NCBI GenBank assembly: GCA_000729835.1
Contig: JFHB01000065.1
Span: 62,001-126,000, forward strand
Reading direction: 5' to 3'
Length of the DNA: 64,000 nt
DNA from: Atkinsonella hypoxylon
Lineage: Eukaryota > Ascomycota > Sordariomycetes > Hypocreales > Clavicipitaceae
Shown here: positions 45,672 to 56,952 of the stretch, in pieces
How positions within the stretch are numbered: position 1 is the stretch's first letter
Layout: each line of letters starts with the position of its first letter
Translations under genes and position numbers: made by a program
The notes under the pieces: model-generated
What the model saw: the letters and a program-made list of their open reading frames with translations, nothing else
What the model was told of the DNA's origin: nothing
Databases searched by the model: none

Positions 45672-48263
45672 CTACTTCTTCAAAAGTCTATACTTGCCAC
45701 CCGAAAGCTCGAGCTCAGCATCTGCAATCTTCTCGCTCAGGAATTCCTGTAACTCCTCGTTGCTCCAAGCGCATCCATCCGGAATAAGCATCTTCATCAT
45801 CATGGCAATCTGGCCCAAAGGCATTGCAGGACTGGAATTCGTCAACATCCCCACGATAAACTGCCAATAGACTGTCCGTCGTTCCTGCTCCTTAGAATTA
45901 ATCTTGACCTTTCGTGGTGAAGTCTGTCCTGGTTCTGCGCCGCCAACGAAAGATGCCCCGTCCTCATCAGCATCTACCGTTTCATTATCATCTTCAAGTC
46001 GCTCAAGAACCACATACGTCTGATTCCCTGCGTCACGAAGAACGCGTTTAGACACCCAGAAGCGCAAAGCAGAGTCTAGTAGATCCTCGTCGATCATGAG
46101 CTTCTCCCATAAGTCATTGAACGTGCGCTGTTGCGGAGCACATGGGCTAGTTCCGTCATCCTGGAAGGCATACACGACAGCGGCTTCGTATGTTTTACAT
46201 TCAACTTCAATGCTACGATCTTGGAAATCAAGCTGAACGGTTGCAGAGCCAATATGATCCAGCCACGCGAGTTTTCGTGACGTTTTTAGCTGTTCGAAGC
46301 CAGCCTCGTACTGGGCTTGGATCTCCGCCACCGGACCCGGTACCGTAAAAGACTCCTTCGGTAGATTCGGCCAAAACAATCGCGACAGAATCTTGGAATG
46401 ATACACGATTGAGCTTGTTCGATGAGAATCGCCCCCTCGGATACTCTTGCGAAGAAGAGCGTCGACTCGTTTGGAATCCAGAATATCTTTGACCATAACG
46501 TCACAATTTTGGAGCGCACCTTCTCCAAACCTCTTCTTGAGCAATGCAAGGACTTTAATTTCTTGCTGAAAGCTGGTTTGTTTCGAAAGCAATCGTTCAG
46601 CCATAATCATTTGGAACTCCTTGATAAAGATTTCCTGGGATCCAAGGGCATTGATGAGTGTGCCAATAACATCCTCATTCTTCGGTCGCTTGTAGTTGGG
46701 CCCGGCATCTACTGGATCTGGCAACCAGGTCATGTCGTCCCAATCGAGATCTTCGTCCTCAATCTGAGCACGCTGTTGTTGAGAAGCTTCGTTTAGCAAA
46801 ACAGCCAACTCTACAAGTCGTGTCTTTCCTTCATCAGTGTTGATACTTGCAGGGTTGGACAGAAGACCAGTCACGACAATGCGAATCGCATCATCTCTTT
46901 GGCACAAATACAATTGGAGAGCATGAACGACTCGATCCAATAGAACCTTTGAGGAGTCGAGATGATGAAATGTTCGAATCATGGAGATATAAGTCTGCAA
47001 TATCTCCAGCGTAGACCTTCCAGGGTGCAGTAAGCGTTTTCGAAGCGAAGCCGCAAAGGTATCTGTGAGGTTCAGTCGACGTTGAGGTGTGGCAACAGCA
47101 GACCGGAGGTCTTCCAAGCCCCCTTTACTCTTAGGCCATTGTAAGACAATGTCAAACAGTTCCGCCATGCGCAGCGATGCCAATCTTCCTATGGCAATAT
47201 CTTTCCATCTCTCGACATCGGTCCACGCTACCTGTCCACCGAGACGACTCTGGACTTCAACTGCCAGGCGACCGTAGTGGTTCTCAACCCAGTCGCATAG
47301 ATGACCCATGCATCCGGATGACGCTGAGGGGTTGGCGCTTCCATTTGCGTCTAAAGTTGACCATATACCCCTATAAGTCTGTTGTATGAAATCATTCATA
47401 CATGAGTCCATCACCTCTGCAAATAAGACTTGGAACTTGTCCCCAGCCAAGCCCACATTGCTTAACGACTCTAATAAACCCAGCAATTCGTTTCGTAAAA
47501 TGAACATTCGATCTTCACTGCTGTTACCTTCTGAAAATTGTCCCTTGCCCCGATTTAGCCCAAGAGCACCCGCCGATAAATGCAGCATCACACCATGAAG
47601 GGCGTCCGTAAACCCGCTGGCCCATGAATTTCGAATCATGGCATGCAGTTCCCGCTTGAATTTTCGAATGGCAGACTCCTTGGCGGCGTCTTCCCTGATG
47701 CCTCGTACAATCATAGTCAGTACATGAAGGTATTGACGATGCGCAGCCTCCAAGGTCTGTATGCTGCTCAACAACACCTGTGAACGATCACCCTGCGCAG
47801 CACATGCGGTCAACAAGGGTAGAGCATGGTGCACAAAATGCTGACGGACTTGTTGCGTATGCCACAAGAGAATGTCCTCAGTATGAGCAGCACGGGGCAC
47901 AGATGTGGGCGCATCCAGGACAACTGCTAGGCTTTCGTAGAATGACGAGTCGGCATCCTGGGATTCAGGTACCGCGGTGCCAAACGAGTCCTCTACCGTC
48001 ACAGAAGATGGCAGATGGATCCTCGAGGTCACAGTGTGCCAAGCCCTGTCCCAGCGAACTTGGTCAGCGGCCGGGTGTGAAGAAGGAAGGTTGGCATGGG
48101 GGTTCGTGCTGCTGGAACTGACGGCGACGGCTGACGCGAGCGGGCCACCAAATGCCTCACCGGGAGCTGTCGGTGGAATAATAGGCGTTGGGTGAGAGAC
48201 ATCAGGCTGAAAGACTGATTGCAAGACCTTGTCCTTGCGGGCGCGGACTCGTGATGCGGTCAT
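45672..48263 (-). CDS. apc2: Anaphase-promoting complex subunit 2 (APC2), cullin-like
   Basis: Cullin-homology scaffold of the APC/C ubiquitin ligase, which pairs with the RING subunit APC11 and drives exit from mitosis. It is a single exon of 863 residues (yeast APC2 is of similar size). I chose the ATG at 48263 (GCCATGA context, MTASRVRARKDKVLQSV); the frame stays open upstream to a TTG at 48317 but without another ATG. The cullin-type region includes GSQEIFIKEFQMIMAERLLS, DVMVKDILDSKRVDALL and SIVYHSKILSRLFWPNLP. The C-terminal winged-helix APC2 domain runs from about YWQFIVGMLTNSSPAMPLGQ to the end, LSGGKYRLLKK, as in the family. The N-terminal 80 residues are Ser/Pro-rich and probably disordered. 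No truncation is seen. Confidence 0.95.
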   Translation of the reverse strand: MTASRVRARKDKVLQSVFQPDVSHPTPIIPPTAPGEAFGGPLASAVAVSSSSTNPHANLPSSHPAADQVRWDRAWHTVTSRIHLPSSVTVEDSFGTAVPESQDADSSFYESLAVVLDAPTSVPRAAHTEDILLWHTQQVRQHFVHHALPLLTACAAQGDRSQVLLSSIQTLEAAHRQYLHVLTMIVRGIREDAAKESAIRKFKRELHAMIRNSWASGFTDALHGVMLHLSAGALGLNRGKGQFSEGNSSEDRMFILRNELLGLLESLSNVGLAGDKFQVLFAEVMDSCMNDFIQQTYRGIWSTLDANGSANPSASSGCMGHLCDWVENHYGRLAVEVQSRLGGQVAWTDVERWKDIAIGRLASLRMAELFDIVLQWPKSKGGLEDLRSAVATPQRRLNLTDTFAASLRKRLLHPGRSTLEILQTYISMIRTFHHLDSSKVLLDRVVHALQLYLCQRDDAIRIVVTGLLSNPASINTDEGKTRLVELAVLLNEASQQQRAQIEDEDLDWDDMTWLPDPVDAGPNYKRPKNEDVIGTLINALGSQEIFIKEFQMIMAERLLSKQTSFQQEIKVLALLKKRFGEGALQNCDVMVKDILDSKRVDALLRKSIRGGDSHRTSSIVYHSKILSRLFWPNLPKESFTVPGPVAEIQAQYEAGFEQLKTSRKLAWLDHIGSATVQLDFQDRSIEVECKTYEAAVVYAFQDDGTSPCAPQQRTFNDLWEKLMIDEDLLDSALRFWVSKRVLRDAGNQTYVVLERLEDDNETVDADEDGASFVGGAEPGQTSPRKVKINSKEQERRTVYWQFIVGMLTNSSPAMPLGQIAMMMKMLIPDGCAWSNEELQEFLSEKIADAELELSGGKYRLLKK

Positions 48264-51200
48264 GGCGTCTCCTTCCACGGGGCACCCCTCGCTGCGTCTG
48301 CCCTGCCCATCAAGCAAGATGCAGCATTGAGTCTGAGTCGTAGTCTCACGTTGAATATTTCTGCAGTAGCACGGGTAATTGCCGATTCATCGAGTGGGTG
48401 CCGGTTCAATTTCGTCGGCTAAAGCTCCAGGTAGTCATTACAATGTGCAGCATTTGGTCAATATTATGTGCGTTTGGTGTTTGTTTTTGGAAGCACGCTG
48501 ACTGGGAGAAAAGTGGGTGGATGAGCTAAGCGTAAGCGCTACAGCTCGCTAAACGCGCCTGTTGCCTCGTCCACCTCGAGGGGTGTAGCTTCGTCCCTTC
48601 TGGGAGGGATAAATCCGTTTTACTACAACCACGCCCGTCTATGCTATCTGCATCACTACCACTGGCCAGGCCCCACGGGGTTCGACCAAAGCATGGACAA
48701 CTGGCAACTGCCCCAACTTCAGATCAGACAACGTTCACACGCAATCTGATGCTAGGTGTCGCCCCCCTCAAAACGATTTGCAGCCGCGCGGAGAATGTTA
48801 AGGCTCCTTCCGTTCCTGACTTGGTTTGCTTATTGTCTGAAGCCCGGGAAGCAAATATTCCCGAGACAAAAGCCAAGCCTCCAGGACCTGCCATCATGTC
48901 CTCTTCTTTACGTAGTGCTCGGTAGCCTCAGCAGTGTCAGCTAAATTGCAGCATTTGAGCGAATAACTGGGACCCAAGCAGCGCAAAATTGCCAGCACCT
49001 GCGTCAATCTGCCTGTATTCCCCTAGCTACAAAGCGCCCGACCCGCATCCGAGGCTGTTGGGAGATTGTCGAATACATCGTGACACGTGTTGCCCTCGCG
49101 TTGAGAAGCTGAGGCAAAGCGGTCGCTCCGCCAATTTCTCGCTGTCGTCGGTCATGGAACAGTCTACCGAGGCACGATATGGATGGGCAAAGCGGTGACC
49201 GTTTGTTTAGTGCGACAATTTCTAGTGCAATGCAGGCAAATCGTCTGAGGCGATGATGGTCCAAGCCTTCCAGGCTCTAGATGTACAGAGCAGGCTACAG
49301 CATTATTATCACGGACGAGTTGCGTTGCGACCGTCCTGAGCCATGCTTGGGACCAACATGCGCGGCAGCAATGCAAGCATTGAACAGACAAGGAACGGAG
49401 TTCTGCCGGCTTCGCGCTTTGCCATGCATCTTGGCTGCTTGGCTTCGAATTGCGCCGAAGTCATGGGTCAACAACGTGCGGTGCGAGGCGAGGCAACAGG
49501 AAGGATATTCACCAATTCGTACTTGTGTGCCGTACGTGGAAGGCATCTAGACTTGGAAGAACCGGCACTTGGATAGTTAGAGTTTATCCAAGTCGGTGGC
49601 TCCCAGCCACTCCGGCTTTCGATGACTTGACTGGGCTGATTACATTTTAGCTACGGAAAAACAAACAAGCTCATGCACGGCAGGATCCGTTTGTCCACTG
49701 GGCAACGCCAACAAGTTAATGTTCGGCTAGACACTTAATCAGCCTCGCCACCGGCTAATGCCGAACTGCGTATGTCTTATCACCTGATGATTGCCACGGC
49801 TATATGGACAACTCGATAGCCCAGAAAGAAGATGCCTTCTTCCGCAATCACTCAATGTATTGTTGAAATCTGCCTTGGGGCAACTAGAAATAAGAAGAGC
49901 AGCTTTGTCCCAAAGCTGCATAAGTCTGGTTGCGCTAGTGCGGCAGTGGCCCTGTTGACATCGATCACGTTACTTATTACATGCCAACTTATCACATGCC
50001 AACTTATCAACTGCGCCATGTCCGTACCGTCCGGGCACAGTGCCCAGCCGCCGCCCTAAACGGAAGTACCCAGCAGTCTGGTCCGACCCGGTGAAGACCG
50101 GCCTTTCCTAAACAGACTTGCCGGCCGCACTCGGAAAAAGAACTAAACGGAAGACCGAATGCGAATGTCTCAGCCCTGTCTCACATCGCTTATCATTACA
50201 AAAGGGAAACACGGAACTATGTACACTAAAGCACACGGAGCGGAACGCCATACAGACTGCTGAAGGATCTTGGGGCAACAGCGAACGGGTAGATTGGCCC
50301 GGGGGAATGTCCCGATTGCAGCTTGGCATTGAGACCCCCTTGGGGAGGTATGGGAGAGGCGAAGGAGATCTTTGTCTTATCATGGATCGTATTGAATCCT
50401 ACGCCATACACATTTCCGAAGTCATACCCGTGTTCCCTTGCTGGAATAGTTAGGGGGCCAAGGAGCGGGGGCCGAAACCTAACCTGAAAAATTGTAGGCC
50501 TCGGCGACTTAAAGTCTGTCTGGAGGTTTGCTCAGTGGTTGGTGGTAAGTTGGGTTGGTGATCCGCCCTTCAAAGGTTGTCTGTTGCAGTCATCGTCTGT
50601 TATTTCTGTCATGTTATGCGAGCAGAACATGGTGGGCTAGCTATACGCCGAACAGGGCCAATTCGCATTGGGCTTTGTTCAAAATCATATAGCAATCTTG
50701 GAATAGAAATCGGATGCAGCACCGAGGAAATGGCGACAAGTAGTTTGATTTGTGTCAGGCACCTCCTGCACATACGATATGCCTTGTGTAGGTGCTGTGC
50801 ACAAGATATGTGCAGTTTTATGAAGCAGGCTGCCAGGCTTTCGTGAGACGTCGTGGCAGGTTACGTGTACGGTGCGTGCCGGATTAGCAAGCGAGCATGC
50901 TTGTACGTACATACTATACATAAGGCTATGCCCCCTGTCTTCCGGAGACACTCCAGGATAAGCGAGTCTGCCATGGTCTTGGTGCCAATAGTTGCCCCTT
51001 CCAGTCTAGTCATCTTAGACAGCTTCTCTCAATAGAGTATTGTACTGTACTGTACCTACACCGACTCCCTCCCGCCCCTCCCCTGCCTTGCCTTCTTCCT
51101 GAGGACGTGGAAAGTCGAGACTGCTTGGAGTCAAGCGACTCAAGCCTGGCCCGAGGTCGTGAAGTGGGAGTGGGTGGAGGCAGTGTGACTGTCTGTCCAG

Positions 51201-52627
51201 CATCTATCCCTTGTCCTTGTTGTGGAAAACCTGGTTTGGCTTCTGTGCCGGGCGTCGAAGGTTGACTTTTTTGCCGTGTGACAAAGGCGTTATCCTGGGT
51301 GGGTGGGCGTTGCTCCAAGATTCCAGATCCTATTCGCCCCATCAAACGCTACCTAGTTCTGAACAGACGAGCGAGGCATTTTAGAGCATCAGCATCCATC
51401 AGGGTGGTACCAATAGTATAGGCGTCAGATAAGGCGGGGTTGGTGTGGTGCCGAGTATAGCCATGCTCTGAGTCTTGAATCTTGATGTTCTCCTGTCCTG
51501 TGCACACCGATCAGTTTCTTCATCATCCGACTTCTCAATTTATGTACCGACTTAAGACTAGAGTCAGTCAAGTGTATAGCAACGGTCCCCCCCATAAAAT
51601 ATATTCGCGCGCAGTTTCAGCAATTGGCGTCCTTTGTCCAAACGTGCATGATGACCACAACGTGCCAAGACGTCATGAACCTCCGGATCACAGCCACACC
51701 AACTCAATTGCGCCATCAGCAAGGGCGGGCTTTACTTTCCCATGAGAATGAACACACGAGCAGCGCCGCCCTAATAAGGCCGCACGCATATGTGATACTG
51801 GCCAACATGTGGTAATATGCATGCGACGTTGACACAGCCTCTTTGGGTCGCCTAGAGCCTTTTGGACTTGCGCGAGGTCATGCGCCAGCCATCATTTGCC
51901 CACTGCTGCCTGCTCTTTCTGCGGCAAAAGTGATAACGATGCTGATAAACCAGTTGTCCTGTCCCTATGCCGTGTCCTTAGTCATGTACCATAATTGTAC
52001 ATTGGCATTGGCATTGGCATTGGCGTCGCTCAATAGACTCCGTATGGAGTAGTTCGCCTGTAAGCGTTGAATCGAACCCGGCCAAACCCCTCCCCGACCC
52101 CCCAAATCATCCTGCGTAAACACGTGGATGTCTCCAAAACAAATCGGCTATTCGACATCCCTGCTTGCGGCAGGTGTTGTGGAAAAAGGCAGAGCGCCAG
52201 CGTTAAATGTACAGTGCTTTGCACTATTATTCAACCGACACGGTCAGCCCACTATACTACATGCAGTTGTAGGTGCGGGTGCTTCAAGGGTGGGATTGCC
52301 GCCCAAGAATACAACATCGGTTCAAGTTTTGAAACGAGAGCAACAGGTGCCGCATAAACCAGAAATGAGAAAAGCAAGAATACAGCATGGTACTATCGAG
52401 ATGTGGTATGGAGCAAGTGGTAGCTTCTTATTCGTACCCACGAGTCTCTTCAGTCAGTCCGGTTTGAGCGTGCAAGTGGTTTATCCGACAGGCATTTTTG
52501 GCTTGCGTAGAATTATCACCCTGTAGGCATAGATTGGCCACTGTTTATCCAGCACCGAGAAATGTCTTCTAGTAAGCCGTGCCATTTTGCGCCTGATTTT
52601 CCTTGGCTTTCATCCCGAGTTCGTCCT
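48264..52627. other. 4.4-kb gene-free stretch upstream of APC2
   Basis: APC2 promoter at the left, 3' flank of the zinc-finger gene at the right. It contains an ACATGCCAACTTATC-type tandem pair (49979-50008), GTACT repeats (51043-51056) and TTGGCA repeats (52002-52025). The plus-strand frame 52128-52526 (132 residues) is open but has no recognisable features. No gene is supported. Confidence 0.5.
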
Positions 52628-53783
52628 TCAAGTGGTCCTTCGTTGCTTGCACTTGTCATATAAGAGGTGTCCGTTTCTTGCTGTGGTTCGAGTAAACTCT
52701 GCTCCGCAATTAGGGCATGTGGCTTTCACCGCTTGGCCAGACTTCTCCCGCTGATGTCGCAGCAGGTTGCTGAATGTCGAAAACTGTCGGCCATTGCAGC
52801 CGTGATCCCAACAGCGAGGCTTCGGTCTGCCTTGAACGACTCTGACATGGCTGCCCTCCTGTGTGCTTTCCGTGCTGGCAATCGTGGCACCAGCTGGAAC
52901 CGGAGCGTACGCCATGTTGTTGTTATTGTTATTGTTGTTGTTGCCGTCATGTGAAATTCCCGACAGAGGGTTTCTAATACTGTTACGGACGGCAACTGAG
53001 CTGTACGAGGACGGTGGCGGGTGATTTGTATCCGCACATCTGTAATCGCTAGGGCCAGAATAGAGAGCGGCATAATCCATTGACATGTTGTACGAAGATG
53101 ACCTAAGAATCACATGTCAGTCGTCTTGTTTCAGATACTGCACTGACTGAATAGCTTACATCGATTGTTGGAAAAGTGCGGAGGCGAACACCTGTGAATT
53201 ATGTGATGTTTCCTCCAAAGATGGATTGAAAGGCGGCATGTATGCCTGACTTTGCACTCCTGGTCCTTCTTCTGTCAAAAGGGGCATCGAAGGCGATGTC
53301 GAGTATATCGGGAGCTGGATCGCACTAGATTCGTGGTTCGTGGACATTGGGGGAGGCGAAGTGGTGTATGAAGCGCTTTCGGCACGTCTCATCCTTGTCG
53401 TCAACTTGGTCTCTCGGCGGAGCTTGTCTCTATGGGGATTCATTCCGTGTGGCTTGGGAGTCATGGAGCCGCGTGGCGGGCTGAACGCTATAGATCTTGC
53501 TTTGCTGGGGGTTGATGTCGAGCTTGCCTCTGAGCTGTCGCTCAACAGTGAGTTGAAGTCCGCTCCAAGAATACTGCTGTTTAACGAGCCAGAATCCAAA
53601 TATCCTATGGCCACAGTCAGACCTTGTGCTAAGAGTCAGAGACAAAAGACATCAGCCACTTACCAGGCCAAGTAAATTCTGATTTAGGCGCCCTGGCAGA
53701 ATCAGAACCAGACTGAATTGCTACTGTGCTATGTGTATATGAATGAGTAAAGCTCGGCGCAGTACTAGAGCCATAATCATTAC
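52628..53783 (-). CDS. C2H2 zinc-finger protein, probable transcription factor (5' end incomplete)
   Basis: Probable nuclear DNA-binding regulator. Three exons join in frame: up to 53783-53664, 53628-53160 and 53102-52628. The first junction gives APKSEFTWPAQGLTVAIGYLDSG, the second SALFQQSMSSSYNMSM. The N-terminal two thirds is Ser/Pro/Thr-rich with SPPRGSMTPKPHGMNPHRD and a poly-Asn run of nine. Near the C-terminus, GRPKPRCWDHGCNGRQFSTF followed by SNLLRHQRE forms a C2H2 finger, and ATCPNCGAEFTRTTARNGHL continues to a second, atypical C2H(C) finger ending HLLYDKC. An in-frame TGA at 53787-53785 with no ATG after it means another 5' exon must exist; I could not place it. It is flanked upstream by a 5.9-kb gene-free region, common for developmental regulators. 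I do not assign a gene name. Confidence 0.8.
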
Positions 53784-54320
53784 CTCATGCTGCGACTGTC
53801 TGCAGTGATCGTACCCAAATGTACAATGCTATGTATGCCCTTGATATTTCTGGAGTGCTTCCAAGACTGACGACTTGACTTGCGGGGACTTTGGGATCGC
53901 TAATGCCGGTGCCTCATTTTTTTTTTGAGCAATAATTTCAGGAAGTCGTTCTCATCAGCAACATGAAAAGGACGCTCTCGAACACGTGAAAATCACCAGC
54001 TTTATCAACTGGACTGTTAGAAGAAGGCTGTTGCTTTGAGCTACTGCTTGACTTCTTGTCTGTGTCTTTGATAGGAGATAGGTAATGAGGAGGACCTTAT
54101 CCGTCAGTCAACGAAGGTAAAAACATTGGATGGAGGTAGCACGGACTGTATAAGTAATCCTACTAGCGGGAGAATAAGCCACGATCTGGAGGAAGCTGAA
54201 GTTAGGACAGAGGGCTTATACTTAAATATGGGGAATGGAAACTCTTGTGTACATTGTAGGGACCCTGAAGTCAGAGCCTGTGTTGGCTTACTTTGTGAGC
54301 TACTTACCCAGGTACAGTTC

Positions 54321-54423
54321 GAGGCATTAAGTATTTGCCCACCTCGAGGTATCTCGTCTTCGGCTTGCGACCAACAGTGCCGTTTTCGTGACCTCGGGGT
54401 GGGCAAATACTTGTTAATGCCTC
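54321..54423. repeat. Long inverted repeat able to form a hairpin
   Basis: Left arm 54321-54350 and right arm 54391-54423 are reverse complements over about 30 bases with one substitution and a 3-base insertion (left GAGGCATTAAGTATTTGCCC). The loop is 40 bases. It lies in noncoding sequence. Confidence 0.85.
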
Positions 54424-56235
54424 CCACTGTAGGTACTTCCACGGAACAAGGAAAGATTACCCCCGGATCTCTGGTCCAGGGCATGGGCATGGGCATGGGC
54501 CACGCACCCCATCGATGAACCAGACCAAGCAAGGTGCTTGTTTTGTACTTAAAAGGCAGCGCACACCAGACCCCTTGCTGCAACTGCAGAACAGTTGGTG
54601 AATGGTACATATTGATACGTAATGTGTCCTGGAAGATCGCAGCGTATTCCCTGGGTACTAGCCTACCTTAGGTATTAATAGGTAGAGAACGGTAGCCACC
54701 ACGATGGCCTGCAGAAAGAAAATCCAGGGGAGGGGTGTGTATAAATGGTAGGGCCAGCTCCCGCAATCCTGGCTTTACAGTCCTGCCTTCATAGTCCTGG
54801 CTTGGGAGCAACTCTGCTCCCGGGCAGCAGTTCGTTCCTGCACTCGACGCTCATCGACATTCGAGGGTGACTGACTGGCAGTATCTGAAAATGTCTGCAT
54901 ACTTAGCAGCGAGAAAGCTCTTGCAGACTGAAAGCCACAGAGCCAAGGAGATGGGGAACAAGAGGCCCTGTTGGGATCCGGGATGCACGTACGGAGCACT
55001 CGGTACACACAGCCGGGACAAGATCTCAAAGATAGAGTTGCTGAAGAGTTCGGGAGCAAGGGTGAGACGGCGCTTGTGAGACTCACGAGACGCTTGGGTG
55101 GCTGTCGGACAGGGTGCGTGAGACGAGGGCCGAGGGACGTTCACCATCTATCCGGGCAAGGTTGGACCTGTGATTGTGTCCTACCTAGCAAGATGTCAGC
55201 TCGCCTTGCATCTGACCGATCCAACCAGTTTTGGGAACGATAAAGTGGCAAGGTTACTTGTTAATGTTGGCAAGGATTGCAGGGTGGGACAATGGAGGCT
55301 GATAAAGCTCCCGCAGGGTTGCAAAACGAATGTTACTTCAATGACTGGAATTCTCAGGCTTCCGAACTGCATAGCAAGGCGTCTTGCATGCTTTGTTGCG
55401 CTGATGGAGCAGGCTATTGGCAAAATGGGCGAATGACAAGGTTGTTTCGTGGCAGAACAGTCTGGTGCTTGTTTATCCCAGGTTATAACTTACCACCCAC
55501 CCGTACTTTAAACCATAAAGTGTTCAGCTTCCTGCAATGGAGCGCAACCTTTCCAAGGAGCCGGTTGCCGCTTAGCGAAGTAGATAAACTGCCGTTGCTA
55601 ATGATGGACGCCTGTGCAACTTTTCCTTCCCATCATCGATAAGTAAAATAAAACATCGAGCAATCTTCCTTCCGATGAAGATCGACTGTGGCTTGCGAGA
55701 CGGTGTGACGCCGAGAAGCTCAGCAATTCGTTCCTTGGCAGGTTTTTTAATTTATTTATAAAAAAAAAAGGAGAAGAAAAGAAAAAAAAAAGAGTTGCGA
55801 CGCCAACTTGACAAAGGTCCCTAAGTGTCCATTGAGGCATTGGACTGTCTCAGTTGGCATCAATTTGGCCAAAGTCAAGGCACCATGCAATCGACAAAGT
55901 TCATCCCCGGCAATATCACAGAGTTTCTCGCTCACAATCCCTATGTTTGCTTTTCTTTATGCAAGAGATGATCTCAGTCGGTTAAAAAACTGGACAAAAT
56001 CTCGATTCCAAAGCCTTCTCAGCTATGGTGTCCAGTCCAAGATCAATAACCCAGGTGCCATCGGCTGCTACCTTCTTGCTCCAACTACAGGTTCTCGCGA
56101 GAGCAAGCGCAACCAAATGGGTCGCTCCCTTGTTGACACAGCGCCGAGAGGCCATTGGTCGCTTAGGCGGTACCTAGCTGGTTAGCTCGCCCCGTCATGC
56201 CACGGTATAAATACCTATGTACCCTACGTGGCTAA

Positions 56236-56274
56236 CCAGGTACCTACCTAGGTACCTAGGTAGGTAGGTAGATG
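56236..56274. repeat. TACCTAGGTA-type palindrome cluster
   Basis: Overlapping CCTAGG and GGTACC palindromes followed by AGGT repeats, the same class as those near 6.2-6.4 and 39.3 kb. Confidence 0.8.
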
Positions 56275-56508
56275 CCTGCTAGAGTAGTGCCTAGTAGTAG
56301 CGCTGATATGTGTTCGTACACCTTGCTACTCCGTATATCCCAAGGCACATTTGGGCACGTAAGCTAAGTTCGCGCACCCCTACCGTCCCTGCACTACCGG
56401 AGTGCATGGGCTTACGCAAAGTCTTGTTGTCAATCGGTATACTTCACGTCCCGGACAGACAGGGCTCGAAACATAGCTTTCGGCATTAGCGATGGCCCAC
56501 CACTCACT

Positions 56509-56952
56509 TCAACTGATGTCGCTTTGCAAAGCACAAACATCGTCCCGGTAGACACTGACCCTTTTGGAAGTCGAAAGAAGGCCCTTGCTATCTCTCTTCG
56601 TAAGATCGTGGGCTCTATAAGCTAAAGCGTCGTTCAAGAATCTCCTTTGCGGCTTGGGGTGGTCTAGAATGAGGAAGTGGCTGGACAAGACCACAACTTG
56701 AACTCCATCATCTTCATGTCCAAATTGATGATCATTAATTAAGGGCATCGATATTTCTGGCTTCATGATGTACGTGCAGCGGGGGATATTATCGTCAACA
56801 CCTTGTGCGCGTTCCTCGTACTGTGATACACCTGCAGCTTTTCCCCCAAAAATTCTTGCAGCAAGATAAGCATACAGCTCTGTTCTCCTTGGATCTGAAT
56901 GAAACATCCACAATCCTGGTATATCTTTGAACGCACTTTCGGAGGCGGACAC
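56509..56952 (-). CDS. Orphan open frame, doubtful gene
   Basis: 147 codons from an ATG. The middle reads like a protein (RRTELYAYLAARIFGGKAAG, QVVVLSSHFLILDHPKPQRR) with alternating hydrophobic and charged residues, but I recognise no family. It may be a small orphan gene, an old pseudogene fragment, or chance. Weakly supported. Confidence 0.2.
   Translation of the reverse strand: MSASESAFKDIPGLWMFHSDPRRTELYAYLAARIFGGKAAGVSQYEERAQGVDDNIPRCTYIMKPEISMPLINDHQFGHEDDGVQVVVLSSHFLILDHPKPQRRFLNDALAYRAHDLTKRDSKGLLSTSKRVSVYRDDVCALQSDIS

Noticed and set aside
48264..48317. Extension of APC2 to a TTG start
   Set aside because: No ATG in the extension; the ATG at 48263 has a good context and fits the family.
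52062..52082. GGGTTCGATTC on the minus strand resembling a tRNA B box
   Set aside because: The flanking bases do not form a T-arm stem and no A box or acceptor stem is found.
52128..52526. 132-codon plus-strand frame
   Set aside because: No family resemblance and codon composition like the surrounding noncoding sequence.
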